A DNA stretch of 30,156 nt, from the NCBI GenBank assembly GCA_030606215.1, contig JAUWGW010000020.1:1-30156 (forward strand), read 5' to 3'. The first letter of the stretch is position 1, and each line of letters opens with the position of its first letter. Source of the stretch: a bacterium (GTDB lineage: Bacteria > NPL-UPA2 > JAUVJM01). Of the stretch, positions 1 to 8,035 are shown piece after piece. The notes under the pieces were generated by a model, which made no database searches, was not told the origin of the DNA, and was given only the letters and a program-made list of their open reading frames with translations. A program made the translations under genes and the position numbers.

Positions 1-1211
1 ATATCTATATCGGTACAGGAAATGAGGGGATGATGTATAAAGTCTCTACGGATAGAAAAGTTGAGACAGTTCTTGAATCTGACGATTTGCAGATTCTCTC
101 AATGGTCTGGCAAAGAGATAAACTCTATTTGGCGACAGGGAATATGGGGCGCATTTACAGTCTAACAGATTGCTGCTCTCAAGAAGGTTTTCTCACATCA
201 TCTGTCCACGATGCATCTTTCATATCTCAATGGGGCGAAATTTGCTGGAATGAAACCTTGCCAGAGAGAACAGAAATACTTTTCCAGAGCAGAGCAGGAA
301 ATACTGAGAAACCTGATGATACATGGTCTGAATGGTCTAAAAGCTACTCGGATTTTTCTGGAGAAAAGATAGAAAGCCCTTCTGGAAGGTTCATTCAATA
401 CCGTGCGCATCTTAAAACCAGGGTTTCTTCCGTATCTCCTATTCTTCATGATGTTACAATTCGTTACCTGACGGCTAACCAGCCTCCTGAAATAAAGTCA
501 GTGAGGATTGAAAGTTACAACATACAGATAAAACCTGGTAAAACGCAGTCAGTAAGAATTGAAGGTTACAAAATTAATGTGAAAGGCAGGAAAGCGAGAA
601 TTCGTAAGGGTGAGAAGAGAGCAGTCTGGGAGGCAAAGGACCCGAATGGCGATACGCTAATTTACAATATATACTATCGCGGGAGAGAAGAAAAGAGTTG
701 GAAAAAATTGAAAGAGGATATCAGGGAAAACTCTTACCGATGGGATACTGCAGCCTTCCCGGATGGTTTCTATCTGCTCAAGATAGCTGCAACTGACAAG
801 CCGGATAACCCGATTGAAAAAGCTTTGAGCTGCGAGAAAGTAAGCGAACCTTTCCTGATTGATAATACTCCTCCGGAAGTGGAAGAGCTAACCCACCTAC
901 CTCCTCCCTCCTTGAGGGGGAGGATTAAGGAGGGGAGCAAGTTATTGAAATCTCAAGCATACACAATAAAAGGTGTTGCTTATGATGATACGAGCAGAAT
1001 CTTGCGAATTGAATACTCTCTTGATGGAGGGGATTGGATTCATATTTTCCCTGAGGATGACATATTTGATTCAAAGAGGGAGATTTTTGAATTTAGTCTG
1101 TCTTCTCTTTCCTCCGGAGAGCATACTGTTGTTGTGAAAGCGGCCGATTCTGAAGGCAATGTCGGAGCGGGAAAAATAGTATTTGAGAATCCAGCCTCTA
1201 AAGATAGATGA
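1..1211 (+). CDS. 3' end of a beta-propeller / Ig-like repeat protein (5' partial)
   Basis: The reading frame is open to the left edge (in phase from base 3), so the start lies outside the window. The visible part begins with propeller-blade-like sequence (IYIGTGNEG and LYLATGNMGRIYSL, about 40 residues apart). A beta-rich module follows (FQSRAGN...TWSEWS...RFIQYRAHL), then Ig/fibronectin-like modules with ALDN-type signatures such as 'DNTPPEVEEL' and 'IEYSLDGGDW'. This points to an exported or surface structural or binding protein, but no enzyme motif is visible and I do not recognise a named family. Two oddities are a 17-residue tandem duplication (SVRIESYNI / SVRIEGYKI, bases 498-599) and a Pro/Leu/Arg-rich insert (about 891-946) that looks like a palindromic repeat read in frame. 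A terminator-like hairpin follows the stop. Domain assignment is by eye only. Confidence 0.7.
   Translation, partial: IYIGTGNEGMMYKVSTDRKVETVLESDDLQILSMVWQRDKLYLATGNMGRIYSLTDCCSQEGFLTSSVHDASFISQWGEICWNETLPERTEILFQSRAGNTEKPDDTWSEWSKSYSDFSGEKIESPSGRFIQYRAHLKTRVSSVSPILHDVTIRYLTANQPPEIKSVRIESYNIQIKPGKTQSVRIEGYKINVKGRKARIRKGEKRAVWEAKDPNGDTLIYNIYYRGREEKSWKKLKEDIRENSYRWDTAAFPDGFYLLKIAATDKPDNPIEKALSCEKVSEPFLIDNTPPEVEELTHLPPPSLRGRIKEGSKLLKSQAYTIKGVAYDDTSRILRIEYSLDGGDWIHIFPEDDIFDSKREIFEFSLSSLSSGEHTVVVKAADSEGNVGAGKIVFENPASKDR
498..599 (+). repeat. In-frame tandem duplication, 51-bp period
   Basis: Two consecutive units start at 498 and 549 with the same pattern (tcagtRaRRattgaaRgttacaa). They encode SVRIESYNIQIK and SVRIEGYKINVK. 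The period is 17 codons, so the frame is kept. Confidence 0.6.
887..950 (+). repeat. Palindromic C/T-rich then G/A-rich element inside the propeller gene
   Basis: A run of CCTCC units is followed by its near-complement (GAGGGGGAGG, then AAGGAGGGG), giving an imperfect hairpin. It is read in frame as LPPPSLRGRIKEG between two Ig-like segments. The translated sequence is unlike the surrounding beta-rich protein, which suggests a short repeat inserted into the gene. This is an inference because only one clear copy is in the window. Confidence 0.4.
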
Positions 1212-1218
1212 TCAGTCA

Positions 1219-1261
1219 GGGGGCAGAGGCAACTCCCCTTGCTTCGGGGAACCCCCTTTTT
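1219..1261 (+). terminator. Candidate Rho-independent terminator after the propeller gene
   Basis: GGGGG at 1219-1223 can pair with CCCCC at 1252-1256. Inside it, TCCCC (1234-1238) pairs with GGGGA (1246-1250) around a 7-nt loop, and TTTTT follows at 1257-1261. The same bases form the left end of a repeat element, so the terminator may be carried by that element. Confidence 0.5.
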
Positions 1262-1385
1262 GCTTGCTCTATGCAGGAGGCATTTTAGTGGAGCAAAAGT
1301 TGATGTGCAATAAGGTAATGACTTTTTATTTTCTTGGGGCAAAAAGCATTTCCCTAAGTCGCTGCGGTGGAGTTGCCCCTGCCCC
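1220..1385. repeat. MITE-like element with 17-bp imperfect terminal inverted repeats
   Basis: GGGGCAGAGGCAACTCC at 1220-1236 is the reverse complement, with one mismatch, of GGAGTTGCCCCTGCCCC at 1369-1385. The interior has no convincing gene. The right part (1314-1392) recurs at 7943-8021. Whether it is mobile cannot be told from two copies. Confidence 0.5.
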
Positions 1386-1392
1386 TGCAGCC
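1314..1392 (+). repeat. 79-bp interspersed repeat, copy 1
   Basis: It matches 7943-8021 without gaps at 73 of 79 positions by eye. The last 56 bp (1337-1392) differ at a single base. It lies in the gap between the propeller gene and truB and ends 27 bp before the truB start. Confidence 0.85.
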
Positions 1393-1419
1393 AAGAGGTA
1401 GTTTAGAAATTTAAGTCCG

Positions 1420-2322
1420 ATGTCTGAACTAAATGGGATACTCATTATTAAGAAAGAACGGGGGATGACTTCTCACGATGTAGTTGCGGAAGTCAGGAAG
1501 ATTTTACATACAAGAAAAGTTGGGCATACCGGCACTCTTGACCCGGATGCAACCGGAGTTCTGCCTGTATGTGTGGGCAGGGCAACCAAACTATCGCAAT
1601 TCTTTCTGTCTTCTGACAAGGAATATGAGGCGACGTTGGTTTTGGGTATAAGAACGGATACTCAGGATTCCACCGGGAATATTGTTTCGGAAGTTAAGGA
1701 GCTGAATTTTGGGGAGAAAGAAGTTCAGGAAGTTTTCTCTAAACTTACAGGCGAGATACAGCAAATTCCTCCAATGGTATCAGCCGTCAGATATAAAGGC
1801 AGGAGACTTTATGAGCTGGCGAGAAAGGGTGAGGAAGTTGAAAGGGAACCAAGAAAAGTTCAGATTTTCAATTTGGAGATTTTAAGTTGCCAGATTCCCA
1901 GAATTCGTTTCAGAGTTGTATGTTCCAAAGGAACCTATATCAGAACGTTGTGTGCGGATATAGGGGATATGCTTGGCTGCGGCGCGCACCAGGCTGAGTT
2001 AACGCGGCTCAGGTCAGGTCTGTTCAGGTTGGGTGATTCAGTAACTTTAAAAGAGCTAAGGGAGTTGCCCAATCCCGGGGAGAGAATAATTCCACCTGAT
2101 GCGGCACTTTCACACCTTCCATCTGTGGAGGTCAGGGATTGGTTCGGGGAAGTTATGAAGAAAAATACTCTGCTTTCAGGTGTTGGTGTTGCCGGGTTGC
2201 CTGAGAGGTTGAAGACAGGGGAGTTTGTCAGAATCAGTAATTCAAGGGGAGAGCTGCTTGCAATTGGTGTGGTGGAAGCAGGTGCTGGAGTTAAAGTAGC
2301 TTGGATCCATAACAACAGGTGA
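1420..2322 (+). CDS. truB: tRNA pseudouridine(55) synthase TruB
   Basis: TruB converts uridine 55 in the T-arm of tRNA to pseudouridine. The protein has 300 residues, the usual bacterial size. The family signature HTGTLDPDATGVLPV is at about residues 36-50, with the catalytic aspartate at D41. Further motifs are KxYxATL-like 'KEYEATLVLGIRTDTQD', 'QIPPMVSAVRYKGRRLYELAR' split across residues 112-133, and 'CSKGTYIRTL' near 169. The C-terminal part looks like a PUA domain (GEFVRISNSRGELLAIG). The ATG at 1420 has only a weak Shine-Dalgarno sequence. The stop overlaps the ribF GTG start by 4 bp (GTGA), implying translational coupling. The order truB-ribF-rpsO-pnp is a common bacterial translation/RNA-processing cluster. 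Confidence 0.97.
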   Translation: MSELNGILIIKKERGMTSHDVVAEVRKILHTRKVGHTGTLDPDATGVLPVCVGRATKLSQFFLSSDKEYEATLVLGIRTDTQDSTGNIVSEVKELNFGEKEVQEVFSKLTGEIQQIPPMVSAVRYKGRRLYELARKGEEVEREPRKVQIFNLEILSCQIPRIRFRVVCSKGTYIRTLCADIGDMLGCGAHQAELTRLRSGLFRLGDSVTLKELRELPNPGERIIPPDAALSHLPSVEVRDWFGEVMKKNTLLSGVGVAGLPERLKTGEFVRISNSRGELLAIGVVEAGAGVKVAWIHNNR

Positions 2323-3335
2323 GGGGTGAGTTGGAAGTCATTCGCGGTCCTGGCAAATCCGGGAAAAAGTTTCAAGAAACTGTTGCGACAATCGGCGCCT
2401 TTGACGGAGTTCATATAGGACATCAGAAAATTATCAGAGAGGTGACTGAGTCTGCGGAGGAGTCAGGGGGAAGGAGTGTTGTAGTTACTTTTGACCCCCA
2501 TCCTTCGAAAATTGTTGCTGATGCACCGGTCCCGGTTCTGCTAAGTTTACCAGGAAAAATTAATCTTCTAAGAGAGCTCGGAATAGAAGTATGTCTTATT
2601 GTCAATTTCAATCGTAAATTTTCACATCTTTCCCCGCAGGATTTCATCAGGGAAATTCTGGTAGATTATTTGAAAGTGCGTGTTGTCATAATCGGTTACA
2701 ACTATGTTTTCGGGAAAGATAGGAAAGGAAATGCAGGGCTTTTATCAGAAATGGGGAGTAAATATGGATTCAGTGTGAGACAAATTGAACCTGTAAAAGT
2801 TGGGAGTGAGGTTGTAAGCAGCACGAGAATAAGAGAGCTTGTGGGAAAGGGAGATTTTGTAAAGGCAAATTCTTTTCTCGGCCGCCCGTATGAAATAACT
2901 GGCAAAGTTGAAAAAGGGGAGGCAAGAGGACGCATTATCGGTTTTCCAACAGCGAACATTGATATTCCTTATGGATTATTACCTCCGCCTGGAGTATATG
3001 CTGGATTTACGGTTATTGGGGGCGAGAAGTATAGAGCAGGTCTTAGTCTTGGTTATAGACCGACATTTAGTCCAGATGAGGACAAAGCAAGCTTTGCCAC
3101 TACGGGTATAGCAGCCGAGCTTGCTCGGCCAAAGGCAAAAGGTGGAGCGCCAATAGCGGAAGTCCATATACTTGACTTTAACGGCAGTATCTACGGTGAA
3201 GAACTTACATTTTATTTCCTGAGAAAGATAAGGGATGAAATTGCTTTTTCAAATCCGGATGAATTGAAAAGGCAGATTGAGAAAGACATTGAGAAAGTTA
3301 GGACTTTACAACCAACTGTTTCTGTATTAGAATAA
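2319..3335 (+). CDS. ribF: Bifunctional riboflavin kinase / FAD synthetase RibF
   Basis: RibF phosphorylates riboflavin to FMN and adenylylates FMN to FAD in the cytoplasm. The N-terminal nucleotidyltransferase domain shows GAFDGVHIGH (His32/His35), TFDPHPSKI and SSTRIREL. The C-terminal flavokinase domain shows GKVEKGEARGRIIGFPTAN, with the Thr-Ala-Asn of the ATP/Mg site, and EVHILDFNGSIYGEEL. Length is 338 aa, about 25-30 longer than usual. The excess is largely one insert of about 22 residues (bases 3084-3149) between RPTFSPDED and PIAEVHILDF, where the family normally runs almost directly from one to the other. The insert DNA is a palindromic repeat seen again just downstream. GTG 2319 overlaps the truB stop; TTG 2331 is an alternative start, but GAGGGGTGAG lies very close to it. 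Confidence 0.95.
   Translation: MRGELEVIRGPGKSGKKFQETVATIGAFDGVHIGHQKIIREVTESAEESGGRSVVVTFDPHPSKIVADAPVPVLLSLPGKINLLRELGIEVCLIVNFNRKFSHLSPQDFIREILVDYLKVRVVIIGYNYVFGKDRKGNAGLLSEMGSKYGFSVRQIEPVKVGSEVVSSTRIRELVGKGDFVKANSFLGRPYEITGKVEKGEARGRIIGFPTANIDIPYGLLPPPGVYAGFTVIGGEKYRAGLSLGYRPTFSPDEDKASFATTGIAAELARPKAKGGAPIAEVHILDFNGSIYGEELTFYFLRKIRDEIAFSNPDELKRQIEKDIEKVRTLQPTVSVLE
3083..3149 (+). repeat. Palindromic repeat built in frame into ribF
   Basis: Two small perfect palindromes lie in tandem: CAAAGC-AA-GCTTTG (3083-3096) and GCCGAGC-TT-GCTCGGC (3114-3129). The 21 bases 3083-3103, ending in GCCACTAC, are identical to 3390-3410 in the ribF-rpsO gap. It is read as 22 extra residues (KASFATTGIAAELARPKAKG plus GA) in the flavokinase domain, with the frame preserved. 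Confidence 0.8.
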
Positions 3336-3351
3336 ATTAGGATTAAAAATT

Positions 3352-3410
3352 GTAGTGGCTGAGATTGCTCGGCAGTGGTTCGCTAAGGGCAAAGCAAGCT
3401 TTGCCACTAC
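3352..3410. repeat. 59-bp palindromic repeat with GTAGTGGC / GCCACTAC ends
   Basis: The termini are perfect 8-bp inverted repeats (3352-3359 and 3403-3410). The interior carries hairpin-forming GCTGAGATTGCTCGGC and GGCAAAGCAAGCTTTGCC segments. It shares 21 exact bases with the ribF insert and its GTAGTGGC end with 10371-10378. It lies between ribF and rpsO. Confidence 0.75.
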
Positions 3411-3441
3411 ACCTTAGTTCTTCAGTAGAGGAGTTTAAATT

Positions 3442-3711
3442 ATGGCGCTTGCGAAAGAAAAGAAGGGGGAGATAATCAAGGAGTTCAAATTGCATGAGGG
3501 TGATACCGGTTCGCCAGAAGTGCAGGTGGCTCTCATGACCGAGAGAATCAACAGTTTAACAGAACACTTCAGGGCTTATAAGAAGGACCACCATTCCCGT
3601 CGGGGACTGCTCAGACTCATCGGACAGAGACGGGGACTTCTTGATTATCTTAAATCCGACAGCAGGGAAAGATACCTGAATTTGGTGAATAAACTTGGTT
3701 TAAGGAAATAG
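3442..3711 (+). CDS. rpsO: 30S ribosomal protein S15
   Basis: S15 binds 16S rRNA at the junction of helices 20-22 and nucleates the platform of the small subunit. The 89-residue length is standard. The signature regions are present: [37 protein letters not shown], and the C-terminal [13 protein letters not shown]. The Shine-Dalgarno sequence GAGGAG lies about 10 bases before the ATG. It is followed 50 bp later by pnp, the classical rpsO-pnp pairing. In well-studied bacteria both genes are autoregulated; I see no specific structure to support that here. Confidence 0.98.
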   Translation: MALAKEKKGEIIKEFKLHEGDTGSPEVQVALMTERINSLTEHFRAYKKDHHSRRGLLRLIGQRRGLLDYLKSDSRERYLNLVNKLGLRK

Positions 3712-3761
3712 GAGCATTTAAAAATGCAAAGTGAAAAATATAAAATTATAGGAGTGGCAGA

Positions 3762-5843
3762 GTGACAGTAGAAAGAGTAGAAATGGAACTCGGTGGAAGG
3801 GAACTTTCCATTGAAACAGGTAAAATGGCCAAGCAGGCTGATGGTGCGGCTGTTGTTCAGTATGGTGGCACAGTTGTTCTTGGGACAGTTGTTGCTTCAC
3901 GGGAACCAAAGGTGGAAGCAAGTTTCCTTCCGCTTTTTGTAGAATATCGGGAGAAGACATATGCGGCTGGAAGGATTCCAGGAGGGTTTTTCAAGCGTGA
4001 GGGAAGACCCACAGAAAAAGAGATTTTGAGTGCCCGTCTTATTGACCGTCCATTACGCCCTCTTTTTCCGCATGGTTTTCAGAATGAGGTGCAGATAATT
4101 GTAACGGTCCTCTCTGCTGACCAGGAAAATGACCCGGACATACTTGGCGTGATTGCCGCATCAAGTGCACTTGCTTTATCGGATATTCCTTTCCCTGTTA
4201 GTATAGGTGCTCTAAGGGTGGGCAGGGTTAATGGTAAATGTATTATCTGCCCGACTCATAAACAGATTGATGACAGTGACCTCGATTTGGTGGTTGCAGG
4301 GATGAGAGACAGACTCCTTATGGTTGAGGGGTGCGCAAAGGAAATTAAGGAGGAATGTATTCTTGAAGCTGTCGAATTAGGGTTGGAAGAAGTAAAGGGG
4401 ATTTCCTCGCTCGTTGAGGAATTTAAAGGGAAGTGCGGTAAAGAAAAAAGGGAGATAAAACTTATTCAGGTTGATGAAGAGATGCAAAAGGCTGTAAGGG
4501 ATTTTGTAAAAGGGAAGATTGAAGAGGTATTTACCATACCGGATAAAAACAAACGTGAAATGTTCGTGTCTCGTCTTATATCGGAGGCATCTGAGCATTT
4601 TGGTGAAGATAAGACTACTGATATAAGAACTGTGGTTGAAGAAATTGAAAGTGAACTAATCCGTGAGCAAATTTTCGGAAAAGGGAAACGAGTAGATGGG
4701 AGAACTCCTGAAGAGATGAGGCCTATCAGTTGTGAGGTTGGGATACTCCCGCGGACTCACGGTTCGGCTCTCTTCACAAGAGGGGAAACACAGAGTTTGG
4801 CAGTTGCTACTCTTGGCACAGCTGAAGATGAACAAAGACTGGACGAATTGAGAGGGGAATCTTCTAAAAGTTTCATGTTGCATTATAATTTCCCTCCGTT
4901 TAGCGTGGGGGAGGTAAAACCTGTCAGAGGTCCCAGCAGGAGAGATGTTGGGCACGGTGCATTAGCTGAACGGGCGTTGAAACCGGTTTTACCATCAAGC
5001 GAAGAGTTCCCTTATACAATCAGGATTGTTTCGGATATCTTAGAATCAAATGGTTCCTCCTCAATGGCAACAGTCTGCGGCGGTTGTCTTGCTTTGATGG
5101 ACGCAGGGGTGCCAATAAAAGCACCTGTTGCAGGGGTTGCGATGGGACTTGTCAAAGAGCGTGATAAAGTAGTTCTTCTGACAGATATTGCCGGGTTGGA
5201 GGACCACTGCGGAGATATGGATTTCAAAATGGCGGGAACGAGAGAGGGTGTTACTGCTATCCAGATGGATGTGAAAATAGATGGAATAAGTTTAGAGTTT
5301 GTGGAGAAGATTCTTTCTGCTTCTAACAAAGGGCGTATGAAAGCACTTGATGAGATGGAAAAGGTTATCTCCCGTCCAAGAGATGAGATATCTATCTACG
5401 CGCCCCGTATCATTACAATAAATGTAAAGCCGGACAAAATTGGGAGTATAATTGGTCCGTCGGGGAAAATCATAAAGGGTATCATTGAGAAGACTGGTGC
5501 TGGGATAAATATTGAAGATGATGGCAGGGTATTTGTCAGCTCAGTTAGTGAAGATAAGGCGAAGGAAGCTGTCAATATGATCGAAGCTCTTGTGGCTGAG
5601 GTAGAAGTTGGAAAAATCTATCTTGGTAAGGTTAAGCGAATTACCGACTTTGGCGCTTTTGTTGAAGTTCTGCCCGGACAGGAAGGGCTGGTTCATATCT
5701 CTAAACTGGCTGATTATCATGTTAAAAAAGTGGGGGATATACTGAAAGTTGGAGATAAGGTGGAGGTAAAAGTTATTTCAGTTGACGACCAGGGACGCAT
5801 TAACCTCAGCAGAAAAGCTGTGCAGAAAGGAACTTCCGAATAG
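3762..5843 (+). CDS. pnp: Polyribonucleotide nucleotidyltransferase (PNPase)
   Basis: PNPase is a phosphorolytic 3'-5' exoribonuclease that forms a trimeric ring and takes part in mRNA decay. The protein has 693 residues. It holds two RNase PH-like domains separated by a helical linker. The first shows GRELSIETGKMAKQADGA, and the second shows RGETQSLAVATLGTAEDEQ and the catalytic-site segment DHCGDMDFKMAGTREGVTA. Next come a KH domain (KIGSIIGPSGKIIKGIIEKT) and an S1 domain (GKVKRITDFGAFVEVLPGQE) ending at LSRKAV. The start is GTG, supported by GGAG seven bases upstream. It follows rpsO and precedes ftsK by 24 bp. Confidence 0.97.
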   Translation: MTVERVEMELGGRELSIETGKMAKQADGAAVVQYGGTVVLGTVVASREPKVEASFLPLFVEYREKTYAAGRIPGGFFKREGRPTEKEILSARLIDRPLRPLFPHGFQNEVQIIVTVLSADQENDPDILGVIAASSALALSDIPFPVSIGALRVGRVNGKCIICPTHKQIDDSDLDLVVAGMRDRLLMVEGCAKEIKEECILEAVELGLEEVKGISSLVEEFKGKCGKEKREIKLIQVDEEMQKAVRDFVKGKIEEVFTIPDKNKREMFVSRLISEASEHFGEDKTTDIRTVVEEIESELIREQIFGKGKRVDGRTPEEMRPISCEVGILPRTHGSALFTRGETQSLAVATLGTAEDEQRLDELRGESSKSFMLHYNFPPFSVGEVKPVRGPSRRDVGHGALAERALKPVLPSSEEFPYTIRIVSDILESNGSSSMATVCGGCLALMDAGVPIKAPVAGVAMGLVKERDKVVLLTDIAGLEDHCGDMDFKMAGTREGVTAIQMDVKIDGISLEFVEKILSASNKGRMKALDEMEKVISRPRDEISIYAPRIITINVKPDKIGSIIGPSGKIIKGIIEKTGAGINIEDDGRVFVSSVSEDKAKEAVNMIEALVAEVEVGKIYLGKVKRITDFGAFVEVLPGQEGLVHISKLADYHVKKVGDILKVGDKVEVKVISVDDQGRINLSRKAVQKGTSE

Positions 5844-5867
5844 GAGTTCCGCAGGAAATAATGAGAG

Positions 5868-7940
5868 ATGAGAAGAGAAATTGGAGGCATATTTCTCCTT
5901 TCTTTATCAGTATTCACTTTAGTAAGTCTTATTTCTTACGATGCACTTGACCTTCCGTTATATACATCATCCCCAAATTCTCCCGCATTGAATAGAGCAG
6001 GTAGAATTGGAGCATATCTTTCAGGATATCTCCTATATTTCCCATTCGGTTTAGGCGCATGGCTCTTTCCGTTTATTACTCTTATATGGGCGTATAATAG
6101 GTTTTACAACAGGAGAAGAGAAAAACTGAGCATAAAGCTTGTGGGAATGGTTCTTGTGCTTCTCACGTCTTCCTGCGCGTTCTCTTTCGGCCATGTTGAT
6201 ACAAGCAGAGGATACTTCCTGCCAGGTGGTATTGCTGGAACTATTTTTTCTGAGTTGATGCTGCCGTGGTTTGGCAAATGGGGAAGTTATCTTATGCTCT
6301 TTTTTCTATTCGTAATCGGGTTTCTTGTCTCTTCAGAATTTTTAGCTGTCTCCTGGGTAAAATTCGTCATTAGGTTTTCAAGAGAAATTATTGGGAAAGT
6401 TGTCGCCTTGCTCCACAGACCCAAAACCAAGCGTGTAAGTGTAATGAGAGAACATGAGGTTACAGATGTTTCTCGTGTTAAAACTCCTGAAAAGCTCCGT
6501 TCTGAGCCGGTTATTCACACTCATGAGAGAGGAGCTCCTTCATCATTCCAGCTGCCCCCGCTGGATTTATTGGATCCACCACCTCCCCTCCAGAGGGAGG
6601 AAGAGGATATTGATGCAAGATGCCGTACGCTGGAGGACGCCCTTCGCAGTTTCGGGGTGGAAAGTCGTGTTGTTCAGGTGAATCAGGGACCTATAATCAG
6701 CAGTTTTGAAATAGAGCCTGCAAGAGGAGTGAAGGTAAATCGGATTACATCCTTAGCTGATGATATTGCTCTTGTCCTGAAAGCTTCAAGAGTGCGCGTT
6801 GTTGCTCCTATTCCCGGAAAATCAGCAGTTGGAATTGAGGTACCAAATTTGAATCCCCGTTTTGTATATCTGAGGGAAGTCTTAGAATCCCAGGAATTCA
6901 GAAGAGCTTCTTCAAAACTGGCTCTTGGACTGGGGAAAGATATTCTCGGAAGACCTCTTATAGCTGACCTCTGGGAGATGCCTCACCTTCTGGTTGCCGG
7001 CACAACAGGTTCCGGCAAAACAGTATGTCTTAATTCCATTATCCTCAGCATTCTCTTCCAGGCTACGCCTGAGGAAGTCCGGTTTCTGATGATAGACCCG
7101 AAGATGGTGGAATTAGCTGTTTTTGAGAGACTCCCGCATCTGATAGCGCCGGTTGTTGCGGGCGCAAAGAAAGCTGCAAAAGCACTTCGCTGGGTTGTCA
7201 ATGAAATGGATAATCGTTACCGCACACTTGCAGAGGAAGGAGTGCGAAACATCGCATCATACAATCAGGTTAAGAAGAAGGAAGAAAAGATGGCACATGT
7301 TGTTGTCATAATTGATGAGTTGCATGATTTAATGATAGTTGCGCAGGCTTCTGTAGAAGATGCAATTACGAGACTTGCGCAGTTATCCAGAGCAGTCGGG
7401 ATACATCTTGTTATTGCTACTCAACGCCCCTCGGTTGATGTCATCACGGGGGTAATCAAAGCTAACCTGCCGTACCGTGTTTCTTTCCAGGTCTCATCCA
7501 AAGTTGATTCAAGAACAGTCCTTGATATGAACGGCGCAGAGAAACTACTTGGCAAAGGGGATATGTTGTTCTTACCTCCCGGGGAGGCGGCACCGGTGCG
7601 CGCTCAGGGTTCACTCGTTACGGATAAGGAAACCGGGAGGGTAGCTTCATTTCTCAAGAGTCAGCGCAGGCCGGATTACAAGGCGAAAATTGACGAGTCG
7701 GGAGAAGTGGAGAGCGGCGGGTTTGAATCGGAGGGGGGAATTGATGACGAACTCTTTGATGAAGCTGTGCGGTTGGTTTTGCAGGCAGGTAAAGCTTCCA
7801 CATCAATGCTGCAGAGAAGGTTGAGTATCGGATATGCCCGCGCTGCACGGCTTCTGGATAGGATGGAAGAAAAAAACATAATTAGTTCACCGAGGGGAAC
7901 AAAACCCAGAGAAGTGCTGACTGATGAGAACAAGGAATAA
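5868..7940 (+). CDS. ftsK: DNA translocase FtsK/SpoIIIE
   Basis: FtsK is a septum-associated, ATP-driven pump that clears chromosomal DNA during division. The 690-residue protein has about four N-terminal membrane segments (residues about 6-24, 47-76, 90-110, 140-166). A short basic/proline-rich linker follows (residues about 185-245), then the motor domain with Walker A AGTTGSGKT (about 377-385) and Walker B VVVIIDELHDLMI (D483-E484). IATQRPSVDVITGVIKANLP lies downstream of these. The C-terminal gamma winged helix (DELFDEAVRLVLQAGKASTS...RLLDRMEEKNII) normally reads polarity sequences in DNA. The Walker B neighbour is His486 where Ala is usual (DELADLM). Length is at the short, SpoIIIE-like end of the family. 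A repeat element starts 3 bp after the stop. Confidence 0.95.
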   Translation: MRREIGGIFLLSLSVFTLVSLISYDALDLPLYTSSPNSPALNRAGRIGAYLSGYLLYFPFGLGAWLFPFITLIWAYNRFYNRRREKLSIKLVGMVLVLLTSSCAFSFGHVDTSRGYFLPGGIAGTIFSELMLPWFGKWGSYLMLFFLFVIGFLVSSEFLAVSWVKFVIRFSREIIGKVVALLHRPKTKRVSVMREHEVTDVSRVKTPEKLRSEPVIHTHERGAPSSFQLPPLDLLDPPPPLQREEEDIDARCRTLEDALRSFGVESRVVQVNQGPIISSFEIEPARGVKVNRITSLADDIALVLKASRVRVVAPIPGKSAVGIEVPNLNPRFVYLREVLESQEFRRASSKLALGLGKDILGRPLIADLWEMPHLLVAGTTGSGKTVCLNSIILSILFQATPEEVRFLMIDPKMVELAVFERLPHLIAPVVAGAKKAAKALRWVVNEMDNRYRTLAEEGVRNIASYNQVKKKEEKMAHVVVIIDELHDLMIVAQASVEDAITRLAQLSRAVGIHLVIATQRPSVDVITGVIKANLPYRVSFQVSSKVDSRTVLDMNGAEKLLGKGDMLFLPPGEAAPVRAQGSLVTDKETGRVASFLKSQRRPDYKAKIDESGEVESGGFESEGGIDDELFDEAVRLVLQAGKASTSMLQRRLSIGYARAARLLDRMEEKNIISSPRGTKPREVLTDENKE

Positions 7941-7942
7941 AC

Positions 7943-8021
7943 GGTAATGATTTTTAATTTCTCTGGGGCAAAAAGCATTTCCCTAAGTCGCTGCGGTGGA
8001 GTCGCCCCTGCCCCTGCAGCC
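7943..8021 (+). repeat. 79-bp interspersed repeat, copy 2
   Basis: Matches 1314-1392 (73/79 by eye). It fills almost the whole gap between ftsK and the CinA-like gene and ends 14 bp before that gene's ATG. The left-end inverted repeat seen with copy 1 was not found here. Confidence 0.85.
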
Positions 8022-8035
8022 GGTGGGTATGGTTA

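Noticed and set aside
1183-1401. 72-aa ORF over the repeat between the propeller gene and truB
   Set aside because: It lies within an interspersed repeat with terminator-like hairpins and has no ribosome binding site or protein-like pattern.
6565-6605. Proline-rich CCTCC/GGAGG stretch in ftsK as another in-frame palindromic insertion
   Set aside because: The LPPLDLLDPPPPLQREEE segment is the normal FtsK linker just before the alpha domain, so no insertion is needed.
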